Under the pieces are notes generated by a model that was not told the DNA's origin, searched no databases, and saw nothing but the letters and a program-made list of their open reading frames with translations. Position numbers and translations under genes: made by a program. A stretch of DNA of 48,460 nt, taken from positions 1 to 48,460 of the forward strand of contig CAVAKZ010000014.1 of the NCBI GenBank assembly GCA_963589425.1, read 5' to 3'. Positions 15,362-23,602 of the stretch are shown here, piece by piece; position 1 is the stretch's first letter, and each line of letters begins with the position of its first letter. Source of the stretch: CAKRJP01 sp963589425 (GTDB lineage Bacteria; Bacillota; Clostridia; Lachnospirales; Lachnospiraceae).

Positions 15362-16240
15362 TTAGGTTTCGCAATCATCCTTCAACTCATTTAATAAGTA
15401 ATCCTGGAATTTGTCTTGTCCTACCCTCTGTAAGGTTTTGCGAAAGCGCTCGCTTGGATTGGCATTTTCCTGGAAGAATGTGATTGCCGCATCGGTTACG
15501 CGAAATAGGGTATCTTTGTCTGGAATGATAGGTAGGAGTTCTTCTCCCTTGTAGATATTATTTCCGAAGGTTCCTCCAAAGGATACGATATATCCCGGGG
15601 TTCCTTCCCAGGCATCTACAGGACAGCTCTTTACGCAGCGTCCGCAGTGGTTGCATTTTTTTACATCTAGCTCCACCTTGCCATCTACCATTTTCAGGGC
15701 TCCCTGGCGACAGGCTTTTACGCAGACACCGCAGGAAATGCAGTCTTCTTCCTTATAGCAAATGTTCATGCCGCCTTTAATTCCCACGTCATTTTCTTCT
15801 GCTTTCAGGCAGTTGTTTTGACATCCTGTAACACCAAATTTAAATTTGTGTGGAAGCTCTCTTCCAAAATATCTGGCATCCAGTTCCTTTGCCAGGGTGT
15901 AGGTATCGATACATCCGCTGGGACAGATTTCCGATCCCTGACATGCAGTAACGGTACGAACTCTTGGACCGCACACACCAGTTCCAACGCCACCTTTTTC
16001 CAATTCCTCTTTAACTTGGGCAAGCTCTTCCACCTTAATAAATGGAATCTCAATGCCCTGTCTGGAAGTCATGTGTACGTATCCCTTGCCATATTTTTCT
16101 GCTACTTCCGCCACGGTTTTTATATTTTCTGCAGTTAGGTTACCTCCGATTACCGCCAGTCTAAGGGACCCGTAACCTTTCTGTTTTTGTCTCATATAGC
16201 CGCCTTTTTTTAAGGCTGCATAATCTATTTTCTGTGCCAT
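15362..16240 (-). CDS. Single-subunit siroheme [4Fe-4S] sulfite reductase with ferredoxin insert
   Basis: A 292-residue cytoplasmic enzyme that reduces sulfite to sulfide. The siroheme/[4Fe-4S] ligands are in the typical pattern C-x5-C (C100, C106) and C-x3-C (C140, C144 in GCQNNC). A ferredoxin insert with two [4Fe-4S] sites follows (C167-C177 and C196-C206). The ferrite-like N-terminus KKGGYMRQKQKGYGSLRLAV matches small AsrC/Fsr-like reductases; it is far shorter than CysI. No AsrA/AsrB electron-transfer subunits are in the window, so reduced ferredoxin is the likely donor. It lies 18 bases after metY, and the siroheme genes are in the next unit, which supports assimilation rather than respiration. 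Confidence 0.92.
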   Translation of the reverse strand: MAQKIDYAALKKGGYMRQKQKGYGSLRLAVIGGNLTAENIKTVAEVAEKYGKGYVHMTSRQGIEIPFIKVEELAQVKEELEKGGVGTGVCGPRVRTVTACQGSEICPSGCIDTYTLAKELDARYFGRELPHKFKFGVTGCQNNCLKAEENDVGIKGGMNICYKEEDCISCGVCVKACRQGALKMVDGKVELDVKKCNHCGRCVKSCPVDAWEGTPGYIVSFGGTFGNNIYKGEELLPIIPDKDTLFRVTDAAITFFQENANPSERFRKTLQRVGQDKFQDYLLNELKDDCET

Positions 16241-16258
16241 CCTTCTATTCTCCTTTTC

Positions 16259-17494
16259 TTAACCTAACCCGATCTGTTCCATAGCCTGAGCAAAATCCGC
16301 TTTCAAATCTTCAATATCTTCAATTCCCACACTTACACGAATCAAATCCTCAAAAACTCCTGCATCTTCTTTTTCTTTCTCTGAACTGTGAAGGCTGATG
16401 GTGGAGCCAGGATGGATTATCAGCGTCTTAGTATCTCCAATATTGGAAATAGAATAGGGAATCTTTAATGCATCGATCAGGGCAAAGGCATTTTTTTTAC
16501 TTCCTACCCGAAGGGTTAGGATTCCTCCGTATCCTTTGCTAAATTGTTTCTTGGCAATCTCATGCCAGCTGCTACTTCTTAGTCCTGGATAATTAACGGT
16601 TACAGACGGATAAGTAGCTTCCAACCACTGAGCCAGGTCATAAGCATTATGGCAATGCCGTTCCATTCGAAGTCCCAAGGTTTCCATGCCAATCAAATTT
16701 AAATAGGCATTCATTGGAGACAAACAGGCACCGGTGTCTCTAAAAAGGCTATTTCTAAGTCTTGCAATATAGGCCATTGGACCGAATTTTTTATAAACTG
16801 CAATCTGGGGATACATGGCAGGATCCCAGCTAAATTTTCCACTGTAAGTCAAAATCCCGCTGATGGCATTGCTATTTCCATTAATGTATTTGGAAGAAGA
16901 ATTTACAACAATATCTGCGCCATGTTTTAAGCCTTGGAACAAATAAGGTGTAGCTGTAGTATTATCTAAAATCAGGGGAATCTTATGCGCATGGGCAATT
17001 TCTGCCAGCCTTTCTACATCCGTCACATCCAGGCAGGGATTTCCAATGGTCTCTGCAAAAAGCAAGCGGGTGTGGGCATTGATGGAATTCTCAATTCCTT
17101 CCCAGTCATTATTTTTTACATAACGAGTCCTGATACCAAACTCCTCAATGCCTCGCAGCAAATCGATGGTACCTCCGTAAAGACTTGCGGAAGATACAAT
17201 CTCATCTCCACTTCGCACAATGTTTAAAATGGCATTCATAATGGCTGCCATGCCGGAGGCGCAGGCAATGGAAGCCATGCCTCCTTCCAGTTTTGTGATT
17301 CTATTTTCAAATGCAGTTACTGTAGGATTTCCCACACGGGTATAACAGTAACCAGGGGCTTTATTTTCAAATATTTTCTCCAAATCAGAAGCAGTCTCCT
17401 GCTCAAAGGCACTGCTTTGATAGATTGGAGGAAGGGTGGCTCCATTTACCTCACGAACCACTCCTGCATGGAGAAGGTCTGTATTAAAACTCAT
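16259..17494 (-). CDS. metY: O-acetylhomoserine sulfhydrylase (MetY-type, PLP-dependent)
   Basis: A 411-residue Cys/Met-metabolism PLP enzyme that makes homocysteine from O-acetylhomoserine and sulfide or a protein thiocarboxylate. Marks are the N-terminal TDLLHAGV, YTRVGNPTVTAFE, ASGMAAI, DNTTATPYL and the PLP lysine in NSSSKYINGNSNAISG, plus the C-terminal STISLHSS and RVSVGIEDIEDL. In the Wolinella pathway MetY uses the thiocarboxylated HcyS as sulfur donor; the same gene set occurs here. It lies between trxB and the sulfite reductase in one operon. Confidence 0.95.
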   Translation of the reverse strand: MSFNTDLLHAGVVREVNGATLPPIYQSSAFEQETASDLEKIFENKAPGYCYTRVGNPTVTAFENRITKLEGGMASIACASGMAAIMNAILNIVRSGDEIVSSASLYGGTIDLLRGIEEFGIRTRYVKNNDWEGIENSINAHTRLLFAETIGNPCLDVTDVERLAEIAHAHKIPLILDNTTATPYLFQGLKHGADIVVNSSSKYINGNSNAISGILTYSGKFSWDPAMYPQIAVYKKFGPMAYIARLRNSLFRDTGACLSPMNAYLNLIGMETLGLRMERHCHNAYDLAQWLEATYPSVTVNYPGLRSSSWHEIAKKQFSKGYGGILTLRVGSKKNAFALIDALKIPYSISNIGDTKTLIIHPGSTISLHSSEKEKEDAGVFEDLIRVSVGIEDIEDLKADFAQAMEQIGLG

Positions 17495-17533
17495 TCTTTT
17501 ATTCCTCTCTCAGTAAAGATTTCTTGCAGATTA

Positions 17534-18463
17534 CTATGGCAAATCGTTACTTCTTTTTTCTGTGTCAACTATTCGTAACCGATCAGCTACCGCTGTGGCT
17601 GCATTGGCCCCGTCAGCCACTGCCGTCACCACCTGGCGAAGCTTCTTTGTTCTGGCATCTCCTGCCACATAAAGGCCTGCCAGGCTGGTAAGTCCTGTTT
17701 CATCCGCTTTTACATAACCGGCAGCATCCAAGTCTACCAAATTCTTTAAAAGGTCTGTGCGAGGAATAGATCCGTAAGCTACAAATACGCCATCCACCGT
17801 CAGCAAGCTTCCATCGTCTAAAATCACTCCAGTCAGCTTCTCATCTCCCACAATCTCTGTCACCTGATGCTCCAACACAAAAGAAACATTGGCTTTTTCT
17901 TTTAGTTTTTCCACACTAGCCGCTGCCCCACGAAATTCTTTTCTTCTGTGGATGACATAAACCTGCTCTGCAAGGTCTGCCAAATAAAGGGCATCATCTA
18001 GGGCTGTATCACCGCCGCCTAAAACTGCCACTTTCTTTCCTCTATAAAAGGATCCGTCACAGATTGCGCAGTAGGAAAGGCCCTTGCCTGCATATTTCTT
18101 TTCACCGGGAACATTTGCTCTTCTAGGAGAGGATCCACCAGCATAGATCACAGCTCTTGCTTCCACTAAGGAGCCATCCCCCAATGAAATCCTAAAAATC
18201 TCATCATCTATTTTTTCAATGGCTGTCACTTCCTGCTCTAGAAAGGAAACTCCAAGCTTTAAGGCATGGTCTCTGAAAGCCTCGCCCAGATCATATCCAC
18301 AAATTCCGGGAAATCCCAAATAGTTATCCACCTGACCGCTCTCCGCAATCTGGCCGGTACCCTCATACTCCTTCTCTATAACCACAGCCGATAAATTTGC
18401 CCGCACTGCATAAACTGCAGCGCTAAGCCCCGCCGGCCCACTGCCGATAATACAAACATCCAT
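17534..18463 (-). CDS. trxB: Thioredoxin reductase
   Basis: A 309-residue FAD flavoprotein that reduces thioredoxin, usually with NADPH. It has the FAD loop GSGPAGLSAAVYAVR, the redox-active CAIC (C132, C135), the second dinucleotide loop GGGDTALDDALYL followed by VIHRRKEFRG, which fits NADPH, and the C-terminal GLYVAGDARTKKLRQVVTA. Its place between the arylsulfotransferase and metY, with thioredoxin genes on both sides, suggests it feeds reducing power to the sulfur pathway rather than serving only general redox balance. Confidence 0.95.
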   Translation of the reverse strand: MDVCIIGSGPAGLSAAVYAVRANLSAVVIEKEYEGTGQIAESGQVDNYLGFPGICGYDLGEAFRDHALKLGVSFLEQEVTAIEKIDDEIFRISLGDGSLVEARAVIYAGGSSPRRANVPGEKKYAGKGLSYCAICDGSFYRGKKVAVLGGGDTALDDALYLADLAEQVYVIHRRKEFRGAAASVEKLKEKANVSFVLEHQVTEIVGDEKLTGVILDDGSLLTVDGVFVAYGSIPRTDLLKNLVDLDAAGYVKADETGLTSLAGLYVAGDARTKKLRQVVTAVADGANAATAVADRLRIVDTEKRSNDLP

Positions 18464-18498
18464 ACTCTAAGACTCCTTTGATGCTAATATTTATTATT

Positions 18499-18534
18499 GG
18501 CTTTGCGATGGTCTGTACCGGATTCGGCAAAGCC
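18499..18534 (-). repeat. Hairpin between the arylsulfotransferase and trxB genes
   Basis: GGCTTTGC and GCAAAGCC form an 8-bp stem around a 20-base loop. No T-run follows on the minus strand, so it is more likely an mRNA stability or processing hairpin than a terminator. Confidence 0.45.
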
Positions 18535-18542
18535 CATCATCA

Positions 18543-20042
18543 TTATTTGTCTTCAAGATCGCCCTTCTTCACAGAGGCCACACAGAAGTCCAACCTCTCC
18601 TCCTCGCTGTCCTCTTCATCTCCGTTCATACCGGTAACGCTAGACCGCTTTGGATTCACCCCTTCTACTACCGTGACTTTTCCAGTTCCTGCTCCCTTTG
18701 AGGCTCCCGGCACTCGGAAGTTTTCCACATCCAATGGTTCAATGGATACTTCTTCCCCATGACTTGCCTGTGGCACCCACTCATAAGGAACCCGATAACT
18801 ACGGTAAACCATGTTCATCTTGAACTTTCCACCAATGTTTTTAAAATAAGGATTTACATATTCCCATACGATCTCATGGTCCGGTGTCACCTCCAAAAGG
18901 TGTCCGTCAGACCCTTCCGTTATTAAGGTATTGCCATTTGGCAGACGCTGGGCGGAACTAATATAGGAGCTGTAGAATTTGGACGCATCGGTAAATAAAA
19001 GATTTCCTGCTTCTAGTGGTGTGTACTGCCAGATAATCTCGAGGGTAATTGGATCAAACTCTAAGACCCTGGAGTAATCTCTGTGAGCATTGTTGTTTCC
19101 TGTAGGAGCAGAAGGGTTGGGATTTCCATAACCACCTTCACCGCCATTATCAAAAACCAAGAGATTTCCCTCTCCAGGAAGGCCCTTAGGAATCATATGA
19201 AAATGATGCTGACCGATGATCCATCCTAATTTTCGAAGCTCCTTTGTCTTGGAAAAATCCGGTCCGATCTGCCATGCAATCTCTCCCGTCTTCTTACTGA
19301 TAATGGCAAGGATATTTGCATTTCTTGCGTCGAAGATCAGGTTATCTGGATGGAATCTCTCATCTCCAGCATCGTACCATTTGTTTTCTCCAAGAACCGA
19401 CACGCTGTTGATGTGCATCCAGTCTCCGCCGGCCTCTCCGTGAAGGCCTGGATTTCGAAAGAGTACATTTTTGGCCGCCTCATCAAAATCAAATTCTTCA
19501 AAATGGTCGGAAGCCCGCCAGCTCCATAAGATATTTCCTTCCCAATCCACTTCAATAATCTTGTCATCAATTAGTTTTTTATCGGAAATGTCATGATTAT
19601 ACACATTTTCATGGGTTAAGATGATAGTTTTTCCACCATCCGTTTTGGGTTCTCCACCTGGATAATAATATCCAACGGTATTTCCCTCTCTCTGGTAATC
19701 ATGATGTTGTCTGGCCTGCCAGGTTGGTTCTTTTCCCGGATCTGCAATCAATTCATTGTGATCAAATTTCCAGACTATATTTCCATCGTAATCTACCTGC
19801 ACTAGATCTAGTTGATCCTGGTAGGCATATTTTCCACCACGCTCTCCCGTGGTTCCCATAACATAACCTCCGGGAAGGATTTTGTTGGGGAAGCCCCCAA
19901 GACCTGCCCAAAGATTTACTTCATTTCCATTCATGTCAATAAGAAGGGCTCCCTTGGCTGACGGATAAATGGTATAGCCGTTATAGGCCTTGTCTTTGTT
20001 ATATACTAAAACTCCTGTTGGAAATACACTTGGATAACCCAT
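18543..20042 (-). CDS. assT: Cytoplasmic arylsulfotransferase (ASST family)
   Basis: A 499-residue beta-propeller enzyme of the PAPS-independent arylsulfate sulfotransferase family, which moves a sulfuryl group from a phenolic sulfate ester to an acceptor through a sulfated histidine. Family marks include repeated strands such as EVDWEGNILWSW and EFDPITLEIIWQYTP, GGDWMHINSVSV, the His-rich IGQHHFHMIPKG followed by GNLLVFDNGG, and LPNGNTLITEGSDGHLLEV. Proteobacterial ASSTs are exported; this one has no signal peptide, and ATG 20042 with CAGGAGG 8 bases upstream is clearly the start, so it acts inside the cell. The last 30 residues are acidic and low in complexity. It is flanked by thioredoxin and thioredoxin reductase in an operon with an ABC importer. 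No sulfatase is present. The acceptor is unknown. Confidence 0.9.
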   Translation of the reverse strand: MGYPSVFPTGVLVYNKDKAYNGYTIYPSAKGALLIDMNGNEVNLWAGLGGFPNKILPGGYVMGTTGERGGKYAYQDQLDLVQVDYDGNIVWKFDHNELIADPGKEPTWQARQHHDYQREGNTVGYYYPGGEPKTDGGKTIILTHENVYNHDISDKKLIDDKIIEVDWEGNILWSWRASDHFEEFDFDEAAKNVLFRNPGLHGEAGGDWMHINSVSVLGENKWYDAGDERFHPDNLIFDARNANILAIISKKTGEIAWQIGPDFSKTKELRKLGWIIGQHHFHMIPKGLPGEGNLLVFDNGGEGGYGNPNPSAPTGNNNAHRDYSRVLEFDPITLEIIWQYTPLEAGNLLFTDASKFYSSYISSAQRLPNGNTLITEGSDGHLLEVTPDHEIVWEYVNPYFKNIGGKFKMNMVYRSYRVPYEWVPQASHGEEVSIEPLDVENFRVPGASKGAGTGKVTVVEGVNPKRSSVTGMNGDEEDSEEERLDFCVASVKKGDLEDK

Positions 20043-20071
20043 GTTTTTTGCCTCCTGATTTTTATAATTTC

Positions 20072-20383
20072 TTATAATTTTTTAATCTCTTCTTGAATAA
20101 TCAGGGGATGAATCTCCCCTACCAACCTGTTTTTTATCTCACCATTTTTGATGAATAAAAGGGTTGGAACTACCGTGATGTCAAATCGTCCCTGCAACAA
20201 TTCTTCCTCTTCTATGTTGCATTTTCCAAAGAAAACTTCCCCTTCTTTTTCTTGCGCAATTTTAGCAAATGCCCCTGCCAATTTCTTGCAGTGGCTACAG
20301 GTTGGGGTGTAGAATTCCACCACCACTGGTTTTTCTTGCTTGATTTTTTCATCAAAATTATTTACGTTTAATTCTTCTATCAT
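20072..20383 (-). CDS. Thioredoxin-like protein with CSHC active site
   Basis: A 103-residue cytoplasmic thioredoxin fold with the motif TPTCSHCKK (C29, C32) and the cis-Pro loop VVPTLLFIKNG. The usual Trp-Cys-Gly-Pro-Cys is replaced by Thr-Cys-Ser-His-Cys. It lies 29 bases upstream of the arylsulfotransferase, and trxB follows that gene, so the three are likely made as a set. A His between the cysteines usually makes the pair more oxidising (the DsbA motif is CPHC), but export is not indicated here. It could be the acceptor or reductant for the sulfotransferase (inference). Confidence 0.9.
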   Translation of the reverse strand: MIEELNVNNFDEKIKQEKPVVVEFYTPTCSHCKKLAGAFAKIAQEKEGEVFFGKCNIEEEELLQGRFDITVVPTLLFIKNGEIKNRLVGEIHPLIIQEEIKKL

Positions 20384-20457
20384 GAATTTTATGCTCCTTT
20401 ATTTCTTTAAATTTCTTCTATCTCCTATAGAATTTTTTCTACTACTCTTTTCATCTC

Positions 20458-21504
20458 TTATTCGATAGTAACGCTGTCTGGGAACGCGATTTTTACCACA
20501 TCGGTGTTGATGAAGTCTCGAATGTCATAATCTGTGGGGAAACTTCCATGTTTATAACCCCAAGACTCGATATCCTCCAAATGTTCCGTAGCCTCCTCAG
20601 AAAATCCGGGTTCAAAGTTGTAGTTTTTCCAGTTCTCCTTAAAATCTTCTGCTTTTACTCCAAGCTTGTCTGCCAGGTACTCTGCCGACTCATCTAGATT
20701 GTTGTTAATATACTGCGTGCTTTCATCCACTGCCAGCAAGAAGTTTGCCAGGGTGTCTGTGTTGTCGGAAATATACTGGTCTGTTGCTAGGAAGTAAGCC
20801 CCTGTTTGAATTCCAATCTCCTCAGAAGTTGCGACCTGGACCCATCCTGCATCCTCGATGTATTTTGCCTCAGAACCGTTGGCATAGACTGCTGATGCCC
20901 CGCCTTTTTCAATCAGAGCCAACCTGGTCTGGGAAGAATCCGTATTAATAAGATTTTGCTTGTCCTCGTCTAACCCTAAATACTCAATGCACTTGCATGC
21001 ATAGTAGTAGGTTACCGTACCTTCCTGATACATAAATCCTGCAGATCCATCCAAACTATCTAAATCATCTTTGTATTTTGGATCTACATAAAGGCCACCG
21101 GACAATGCTGCCTGTCCTCCGGAGATCTGGGAAAAGATTTGTAAATTTGTGGCATCCAAAGTATTTCCCAGACGGTTTACCGTTGCATAATCTGCCATCA
21201 TTCCAATATCAGCAGTTCCATTTACTACGGCGTCAATGGTGTTAATACCTGCCACAAACTCTGTGGTCTTAAGATCAATTCCATATTTTTCAAAAATCCC
21301 CTGCCAGATGCCGACCTCTGTAGCGTACTGGTCAAGCTGGCCTGTCATTACCGCATCTCTTACTGTTACCAAATCTCCACTGGCAGAAGAAGTAGAAGCT
21401 GATGAGCTTTCCTCCTTGTTTTGATCTGTTGTATTTCCACAGCCGGTTAAAGTTCCAAAAACAAAAACTGCGGCTGCTGCTAAACTTATAATTCTTTTCT
21501 TCAT
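20458..21504 (-). CDS. Substrate-binding lipoprotein of a sulfonate/sulfate-ester-type ABC importer
   Basis: A 348-residue lipoprotein with signal peptide and lipobox LTGCGN. It has the SsuA/TauA/NMT1-like fold: TTEFVAGINTIDAVVNGTADIGMMADYATVNRL, then LIEKGGASAVYANGS. This family binds alkyl- or arylsulfonates, taurine, nitrate or related anions. No desulfonating monooxygenase (SsuD, TauD) is nearby, and such enzymes need O2, so sulfonates are an unlikely sulfur source in this anaerobe. The arylsulfotransferase downstream points to a sulfate ester. It is the third gene of the ABC set. Confidence 0.88.
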   Translation of the reverse strand: MKKRIISLAAAAVFVFGTLTGCGNTTDQNKEESSSASTSSASGDLVTVRDAVMTGQLDQYATEVGIWQGIFEKYGIDLKTTEFVAGINTIDAVVNGTADIGMMADYATVNRLGNTLDATNLQIFSQISGGQAALSGGLYVDPKYKDDLDSLDGSAGFMYQEGTVTYYYACKCIEYLGLDEDKQNLINTDSSQTRLALIEKGGASAVYANGSEAKYIEDAGWVQVATSEEIGIQTGAYFLATDQYISDNTDTLANFLLAVDESTQYINNNLDESAEYLADKLGVKAEDFKENWKNYNFEPGFSEEATEHLEDIESWGYKHGSFPTDYDIRDFINTDVVKIAFPDSVTIE

Positions 21505-21526
21505 AATAGATTTCCTCCTATGCTGT

Positions 21527-21554
21527 CTTGTGCTTCCTATCTTGTGCTTCCTAT
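21527..21554. repeat. Tandem duplication of a 14-bp sequence
   Basis: CTTGTGCTTCCTAT occurs twice in direct succession in the gap between the permease and binding-protein genes. It looks like a simple slippage duplication. Confidence 0.8.
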
Positions 21555-21574
21555 CTCACATTCCTTCGTTTCTC

Positions 21575-22372
21575 TTACACCTTTTTCACTCCGAAATGTT
21601 TTAAACATGTCACTCCAAAAAGTTGAAGCAGGCGGTCTGCTATAAATCCAATCAAGGCCAAGGTTACAATTCCCGCAAAGGCCCAGGCTGTTTTGTAATA
21701 CATCTTGGAACTTTGAATCAAGTATCCAAGACCATCATTTCCTACCAGCATCTCTGCTGCAATGACGCAGATAATACTACTGCTAAGGCCTAGCCGAATA
21801 CCGGTGAAAATATTAGGAACTGCCGAAGGCAGTACCACGGTAAAGAAAATCCGCAACCGGCTGGCCCCCATACAGGCTGCCGCCTCCATAAGAGAGGCAT
21901 CAACAGAAACCACTCCTGCAATGGTATTTACCAGGACTTGGAAAAAAGCTGCATATAAAATCAAGGCCACTTTCGAAGTGTCATCTACCCCAAACCACAT
22001 AAGAAATAGAGAAGTCAGGGCAATGGCCGGAATAAAACGAAAGAGACTTAAAATTGGTTCCACGATCCAGCGAATGGGTTTAAAATGTCCCACAACCAAA
22101 CCAATAGGAACTGCCGTTACTACAGCCAGGCCCCAGCCTTTTAGGACCCGACTGACAGAAGCTGCAATATCTGCCCCCAGGGTGCCATTTAGCACCAATT
22201 CTTTTAAGGCTCCCCAGGTCTCTGCCGGACTTGGAAGGAAAATTTCATCATATTGCAGGGAACCTAAGCCCCAGATCAAAAAAACAATAAGCCAGGATAC
22301 AAGTCCTGTTTTAATGATTTTAAGAGGCAAGTTTAGGCTGCCTGTCCTTTTTGTATTTTCTTGTGCTGCCAT
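21575..22372 (-). CDS. ABC importer permease (SsuC/TauC-like)
   Basis: A 265-residue membrane protein with about six helices and the cytoplasmic coupling loop of the BPD-transport family (EAAACMGASRLRIFFTVVLPSAVPNIFTGIRLG, matching the EAA motif). It is closest in style to the SsuC/TauC/NrtB permeases. The ATG 22372 is preceded by GGAAGGAGG. It lies 15 bases after the ATPase gene and 70 before the binding-protein gene. Confidence 0.92.
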   Translation of the reverse strand: MAAQENTKRTGSLNLPLKIIKTGLVSWLIVFLIWGLGSLQYDEIFLPSPAETWGALKELVLNGTLGADIAASVSRVLKGWGLAVVTAVPIGLVVGHFKPIRWIVEPILSLFRFIPAIALTSLFLMWFGVDDTSKVALILYAAFFQVLVNTIAGVVSVDASLMEAAACMGASRLRIFFTVVLPSAVPNIFTGIRLGLSSSIICVIAAEMLVGNDGLGYLIQSSKMYYKTAWAFAGIVTLALIGFIADRLLQLFGVTCLKHFGVKKV

Positions 22373-22387
22373 AATCTTTCCTCCTTC

Positions 22388-23449
22388 CTATATGTAGTAC
22401 ATGCCGGATACATCCAGTCCCCTATTAGTCAGGGTTGTGGTTGTCTTATCATCAAAAACATACATCTGATTAATTACCAGCCATATCAGATCCCCACTTT
22501 TTAGCGGACCATTTACCAATGGGGAATTGGTTCTAAGTGTTATACCCCCAATATCTAACAGGACCTCAAAGTAATTTCCCCGAAAGATACTCTGCTCCAC
22601 TCTGGCCTGTTCATAAATAGAACTTTCTTCCGTAATATCTTTTGGATTTTTTATTTCTATAAATTCCGGCCGAATGATTGCTTTTGTATTTGCTCCTAGG
22701 GAATCAAATCCTTTGAGTTTTCCATAGTCTTCCACAATAGAAGACTTTCCGATAAACTGAGCCACAAAAGGGGTCTTTGGATGAAGGTAAATTTCCACCG
22801 GGTCTCCCATCTGTTCCACCCGACCTTCGTTGGTAATGATAATCTCATCTGCCACCTCAATGGCCTCGTCCTGATCGTGGGTCACAAAGATACTGGTGAT
22901 ACCGATTTTGTCGATGGTTTCCCGAAGCCAGCTGCGAAGTTCCTGCCTGACCTTTGCATCAATAGCTGCAAAAGGTTCATCTAAAAGCAAAAGCTCGGGA
23001 TTTGGGGCCAGGGCTCTTGCCAGGGCGATTCGCTGCCTCTGGCCGCCGGAAAGCTGGTCCGGATATCTTTTTTCTAATCCGGGAAGCCCCACCAGGTCCA
23101 ACAGTTCTGTGACTCTCTCCTTTATGAATTTCTTGTCTTTTTTTTGAATTTTTAATCCGTAAGCGATGTTGTCATATACGGTAAGATAAGGAAACAAGGC
23201 ATAATTTTGAAATACAAAGCCGATTCCCCTCTGACTGGAGGGCAGATCGTTTACCAAGTTTCCATTGATACAGATATCCCCGGAATCCTGATGTTCCAAG
23301 CCTGCAAGCATTCGAAGAATAGTAGTCTTTCCGCTTCCTGAAGGTCCAAGAAGCCCTACCAACTTTCCCTTTTCAATTGCAAAGCTTACATCCTTAGATG
23401 CCTGAAAATTTCCGAAGGATTTATTGATATTTTTTAATTCGATATACAT
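22388..23449 (-). CDS. ABC importer ATPase with C-terminal TOBE-type domain
   Basis: A 353-residue ATPase with Walker A GPSGSGKTT, Q loop FVFQNYALF, signature LSGGQRQRIALARAL, Walker B LLLLDEPFAAID and the switch His in FVTHDQDEA. Residues about 235-353 form a TOBE-like regulatory domain, as in CysA or PotA. SsuB/TauB ATPases usually lack this part, so the importer combines an SsuC-like permease and SsuA-like binder with a CysA-like ATPase. It is the first gene of the long sulfur operon and has CAGGAGAG upstream. Confidence 0.93.
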   Translation of the reverse strand: MYIELKNINKSFGNFQASKDVSFAIEKGKLVGLLGPSGSGKTTILRMLAGLEHQDSGDICINGNLVNDLPSSQRGIGFVFQNYALFPYLTVYDNIAYGLKIQKKDKKFIKERVTELLDLVGLPGLEKRYPDQLSGGQRQRIALARALAPNPELLLLDEPFAAIDAKVRQELRSWLRETIDKIGITSIFVTHDQDEAIEVADEIIITNEGRVEQMGDPVEIYLHPKTPFVAQFIGKSSIVEDYGKLKGFDSLGANTKAIIRPEFIEIKNPKDITEESSIYEQARVEQSIFRGNYFEVLLDIGGITLRTNSPLVNGPLKSGDLIWLVINQMYVFDDKTTTTLTNRGLDVSGMYYI

Positions 23450-23530
23450 AGCTTACTCTCCTGTATCAAACCTTTTCGTCCTTGCGGTTTATGATAATGG
23501 ATAGAAGCCAATTTGAAAATTTTGTAAGTT

Positions 23531-23558
23531 TTATCGCCTGCGATAATTTTTACTTATC
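23531..23558 (-). promoter_or_regulatory. Palindromic operator candidate in front of the sulfur operon
   Basis: A perfect inverted repeat TTATCGC-CT-GCGATAA (23531-23546) overlaps a second one, GATAA-N7-TTATC (23542-23558), so three half-sites of the same word lie in a row. It sits about 90 bases upstream of the ATPase gene and just after the LysR gene, where a LysR-type regulator of sulfur genes would be expected to bind. Confidence 0.5.
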
Positions 23559-23602
23559 ACGATCTTAGTCCTTCCCTGATCCAGCAGGGCGGCCACTTAT
23601 TT

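Noticed and set aside
18543..20042. Arylsulfatase
   Set aside because: There is no C/S-x-P-x-R formylglycine motif; the repeated propeller strands and His-rich loop fit the arylsulfotransferase family.
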